From Pseudorhizobium endolithicum (lineage in GTDB: Bacteria; Pseudomonadota; Alphaproteobacteria; Rhizobiales; Rhizobiaceae), in assembly GCF_902153245.2 (NCBI RefSeq), contig NZ_CABFWF030000011.1:129959-174426 (forward strand): 44,468 bases of DNA, given 5' to 3'. Position numbers and translations under genes: made by a program. The notes beneath the pieces are model-generated. The model had not been told where the DNA came from. It was given only the letters and a program-made list of their open reading frames with translations, and did not search any database. This document shows positions 41,747 through 44,468 of the stretch, in pieces. Position 1 is the stretch's first letter, and each line of letters starts with the position of its first letter.

Positions 41747-42997
41747 ATGACCATGACTTTTTCTGCCGACCAACGCGCCAACATCGATCGCTATTGGTCA
41801 ACCATCGAAAGCTCGGCCGAGATCGGCAAGGGACGCACGGGAGGCTTGTCGCGGCTGACTCTGACTGATGACGACCGGCGGATGCGGGACCTCTTTGTCA
41901 ACTGGTGCCGGGAAGCTGGACTTTCCGTCGAGATCGACGAGCTTGGCAACATCTTCGGGCGCCGCGAGGGCCGCGATCCGACGCTTGCACCGGTCATGAT
42001 CGGTAGCCATCTCGACACGCAGATCAACGGCGGCCGCTTTGACGGCATTGCCGGCGTCCTGGCCGGCCTGGAAGTCGTCCGCAGCCTCAATGATTGTGGC
42101 CACGTCACCAAGCGGCCGATTGTTATCGTCGACTGGACCAACGAGGAAGGCGCACGCTTCTCGCCCCCAATGGTCGCCTCTGGCTGTTTCGTCGGCGCCT
42201 ACGAGGTGGATTGGGTCAAGCAGTTGGTGTCCGATGACGGTGCCCGGTTCGGCGACGAACTGCACAGGATCGGCTACGACGGCCACAAGCCGTGCAAGGC
42301 AGGCGACATTGACGCCTATTTCGAGCTTCACATCGAACAGGGCCCGATCCTTGACCTTGAAAAGCGTGACGTTGGTGTCGTGACCGGCGGCTATCCCAGC
42401 TATGGCATGCGCGTGCGGTTCAATGGCAGGACTGCGCATACTGGCCCAACTCCGATGGATCTTCGCCATAATGCCCTCATTGCCGGGGCACGGTGGCTGA
42501 CGGCCGTTGATGACATCGGCTGGGATTTCGCGGTTGGCGACGGGAAAGCGACCGGCGCACGGCTAGCGGCATGGCCGAACAAGCCAGGCATTCTCTCCGA
42601 CACAGCGCAGGCGATCTGCGACGTGCGTCATCCCGACCCTGCAACCGCCCGCGTCATGGCGGAAAAGATGCGCCGCGCCGTTTTCGAAAGCGCTGCCCGT
42701 GCCGGATGCGAGGCGGAGATCGAGGACGAGTGGTTCTGGGGTGGCGATATCTTCGACGGCGAGATGGTCGGCCAGATCCGCGCGGAAGCAAAGCGAATGA
42801 ACTACAACTGGCGGGACATCCAGTCACAAGCCGGGCACGACGCTTATTTCCTCGCTCGTCATTGCCCGACGGCGATGATCTTCACGCCCTGCAAGGGCGG
42901 CATAACCCACAACAACGAAGAGTCGTGTGATCCCAGTGATCTGGCCCCTGGCCTGAACGTGCTGCTGCACTCGGTTGTCGCTCGGGCGGATCGATAA
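41747..42997 (+). CDS. M20-type Zn-dependent hydantoinase/carbamoylase-family amidase
   Basis: 416 residues from ATG at 41747 (a second ATG at 41753). Metal ligands and catalytic residues are visible: His/Asp in IGSHLDTQINGGRFDGIAG, Glu pair in DWTNEEGARF, His/Glu in ELHIEQGPILDLE, and the late His in THNNEESCDP. The dimerisation domain lies at about 215-325 (FNGRTAHTGPTPMDLRHNAL). Members include allantoate amidohydrolase, beta-ureidopropionase and N-carbamoyl-L-amino-acid hydrolase. With RidA and a TRAP importer this gives uptake and hydrolysis of a ureido acid; the exact substrate is open. Confidence 0.93.
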   Translation: MTMTFSADQRANIDRYWSTIESSAEIGKGRTGGLSRLTLTDDDRRMRDLFVNWCREAGLSVEIDELGNIFGRREGRDPTLAPVMIGSHLDTQINGGRFDGIAGVLAGLEVVRSLNDCGHVTKRPIVIVDWTNEEGARFSPPMVASGCFVGAYEVDWVKQLVSDDGARFGDELHRIGYDGHKPCKAGDIDAYFELHIEQGPILDLEKRDVGVVTGGYPSYGMRVRFNGRTAHTGPTPMDLRHNALIAGARWLTAVDDIGWDFAVGDGKATGARLAAWPNKPGILSDTAQAICDVRHPDPATARVMAEKMRRAVFESAARAGCEAEIEDEWFWGGDIFDGEMVGQIRAEAKRMNYNWRDIQSQAGHDAYFLARHCPTAMIFTPCKGGITHNNEESCDPSDLAPGLNVLLHSVVARADR

Positions 42998-43081
42998 ACG
43001 CGTTGATGTTAGATGCTGAAAGAGGCCATCCAGTGGCCTCCTTCGAGAAGCCCAGCGGCAGCACAAACCTGACGCGTCGTG

Positions 43082-44002
43082 TCAGGCCATGTCGGGGTAG
43101 AGCGACTTCAACTCGTCGAGGAGTTCCAGGAACCGCCGCTCCGCACTTGTGAACGCACAACCTGGATAGGAGACCAAAAAGACATCAGCCCCGAGTGGGA
43201 AGTCCAGGATCTCCAGCGGCCATAGCTGACCATTGTCGACATAGGTTCGCACGGCCGTCGGCGGGAGTATCCCGATGCCGAGGCCGGCGATGATCATGCG
43301 CCGGACCTCTTCCAGATTGGCGCTTCGCCCACTGATCCGTTCTCCAAGGCCAATGCTTTCGCTGAGAACCGCCATGGGTTCCAGCCCCAAGCCCTCGCCC
43401 GCACAGGTGAAGGAGATGAAGGATTCTTGGCGCAGCTCGCGTTTCTCAACCTGAGCCCGTCCGTAGAAGGGATGTTCTGCACCGCAGAAAACGCTGAACT
43501 CCTCGCGGAAGAGCAGCTTGCAATCGAGATTGAAGACCGGGCGCGGCAGGAGGCAGATGCCGATGCCGCTCTTATCAGCCAAGATCCGCCGCACCGTCTC
43601 CTGGCTGTTCTGGACCTCCATCATCCACCGGACGGACGGGTGACGCTGGTGATAAACCCTCAGCGCCTCGTTGATCAGCGGCGATTCCAGATTGCTGATG
43701 ATCTGGAGCTTGATCTCGCCACCCTCTTCCGTGAGCGCATCCTTCGTCAGGACGCCGATCCGCTCGACCGAACGGTAGATCTCTGCGCATTCCTCGTAAA
43801 TCTTCTGGCCAGGAACCGTGAGCTCGAACCTTCGGCTGTCGCGAAAGACGAGTTGGCAGCCGAGCTGTTCCTCCAGTCTTTGCAGCGCCTGGCTGACCGA
43901 GGGCTGCGTCATGTTGAGCCTTGATGCCGCGCGTGTGAGACTTCGCTCTTCGGCGATGATGTAGAATGAACGCAGGAGGTTCAGATTGAAATCGCGTAGC
44001 AT
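43082..44002 (-). CDS. LysR-family transcriptional regulator
   Basis: About 306 residues from an ATG near 44002, which gives the usual LTTR length and places the HTH at the start (NLLRSFYIIAEERSLTRAAS, then QPSVSQALQRLEEQLG). In-frame starts upstream to 44113 exist but lack a better ribosome site. The C-terminal co-inducer domain spans about 90-300. It is convergent with the amidohydrolase gene and probably senses the cluster's substrate. No binding site was identified. Confidence 0.9.
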   Translation of the reverse strand: MLRDFNLNLLRSFYIIAEERSLTRAASRLNMTQPSVSQALQRLEEQLGCQLVFRDSRRFELTVPGQKIYEECAEIYRSVERIGVLTKDALTEEGGEIKLQIISNLESPLINEALRVYHQRHPSVRWMMEVQNSQETVRRILADKSGIGICLLPRPVFNLDCKLLFREEFSVFCGAEHPFYGRAQVEKRELRQESFISFTCAGEGLGLEPMAVLSESIGLGERISGRSANLEEVRRMIIAGLGIGILPPTAVRTYVDNGQLWPLEILDFPLGADVFLVSYPGCAFTSAERRFLELLDELKSLYPDMA

Positions 44003-44253
44003 GACGGCAGCACTGCGTTTGGGATGGGTCTCCCATAGCTTGCTTGTCGACATCAAGGCAATCTTGTTTCGCGTCGGTGGGCTCTGTTCGACCACGCCGC
44101 GCCGCCGGTTCATCTCCGCTTTGGCCGTCTCGAACCTGTCGCTCGCTCAAGCACATGTATCACTGACATCAGGCTCATTCCGCGAGCGATCTAGCGAGGC
44201 CCAGGACAGGGTTTGGGCAAGCCGATCTCTCGCTCCGTCGTAAGCGAGAGCGC

Positions 44254-44388
44254 ATGGATGCTACAGCGCGTACCGCCGCCACGCCAGAACGTGCCATTGC
44301 CGTCACGCTTAGTACCGCGCTGGCCGTGCAGGTCGATTTCAAAAGCACCGATCCCGCGTCGCCAGAGTACGCCGCCTTCTCAGATTAA
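44254..44388 (+). CDS. short open frame before the second ISL3 copy, unrecognised
   Basis: 44 residues from ATG at 44254 (starts MDATARTAATPERAIAVTL) with its stop two bases before the ISL3 end. The composition is plausible but there is no good ribosome site and no family I recognise. It may be a relic truncated by the insertion, or chance. Confidence 0.25.
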   Translation: MDATARTAATPERAIAVTLSTALAVQVDFKSTDPASPEYAAFSD

Positions 44389-44390
44389 CT

Positions 44391-44468
44391 GGTTCTTCCT
44401 CACTTTGTGTGGAGCCGCGGCAGCATTCGTGCCTTCAGCAATTCAGGGCCTGCCCGACCGTACATTGC
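44391..44468 (-). mobile_element. second ISL3-family copy, inverted, cut by the window edge
   Basis: 44391-44412 repeats the 22-bp terminal inverted repeat of the 4159-5853 element, and the following 56 bases are the exact reverse complement of that element's transposase 3' end. All 78 visible bases are identical, so the copies are recent duplicates in opposite orientation. The flanking octamer inside the window is GATTAACT. The rest lies outside. Confidence 0.92.

Noticed and set aside
4159..44412. Simple inversion between the two ISL3 copies as the explanation for the mismatched flanks
   Set aside because: An inversion predicts that the right inner flank (GATTAACT) is the reverse complement of the left outer flank (GGGTTAAG). 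It is not, so a plain inversion is not supported by what is visible.
1..44468. CRISPR arrays, tRNA and rRNA genes
   Set aside because: No regularly spaced direct repeats, cloverleaf-like sequence or rRNA segment was recognised on either strand by reading.

Overview
The window looks like part of a repABC plasmid (or chromid) from a member of the Rhizobiales, most likely Rhizobiaceae (Rhizobium/Agrobacterium/Ensifer/Shinella type). The evidence is a complete repA-repB-repC cassette with a predicted countertranscribed RNA, a Ti-type trb mating-pair-formation operon divergent from repA, an RHE_PE00001-family (DUF1612/HTH) gene, an alphaproteobacterial CCUCCUCCC-motif small RNA array, and GC-rich coding. 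All calls come from reading the sequence; no database search was run.

Layout. 1-494: end of an IS3-family (IS2-like) element. 0.7-4.1 kb: accessory regulators and enzymes (HxlR; a divergent Lrp/isochorismatase-like pair; a divergent SDR/TetR pair with two matching operator palindromes). 4.16-5.85 kb: a complete ISL3-family element that cuts a LuxR/TraR-type quorum-sensing regulator inside its DNA-binding helix. 6.6-16.0 kb, minus strand: trbB-C-D-E-J-L-F-G-H-I with no recognisable trbK, and no traI synthase gene in front of trbB. 16.4-20.0 kb, plus strand: repABC, followed by a small gene, with three copies of one 16-bp palindrome (candidate parS sites; two also look like terminators). 21.7-24.9 kb: vapB-vapC-tyrosine recombinase, divergent from the RHE_PE00001-family gene across a perfect 11-bp inverted repeat.

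24.9-33.0 kb is a probable anti-phage or DNA-metabolism island: an Abi_2-like gene, an HTH gene, an Abi_C-domain gene coupled to a chimeric remnant (RecB-like nuclease start joined to an Eco57I-like methylase end), a WYL regulator, a small two-repeat protein, a TIR-domain protein with a C-terminal frameshift, a small Cys/His protein, a DnaQ-like exonuclease and a DUF429 protein. The WYL gene and the repeat-protein/TIR unit share a 15-bp sequence (12/15 identical, each preceded by GGG), suggesting one regulator controls both.

33.6-37.05 kb, minus strand: an ECF transporter (S, fused A-A', T) translationally coupled to a phosphoribosyltransferase, with a leader that can form mutually exclusive hairpins. 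Just beyond it, on the plus strand, is an array of four CCUCCUCCC-loop hairpins ending in a terminator (cuckoo/CcsR/alpha-r14-type sRNA), next to a decayed integrase. 38.4-44.0 kb: a catabolic cluster with RidA, a TRAP transporter (DctP-Q-M), an M20-type N-carbamoyl/ureido amidohydrolase and a convergent LysR regulator. The window ends inside a second, inverted ISL3 copy, so about 38.5 kb carrying replication, transfer, defence and catabolism is bounded by inverted ISL3 copies.
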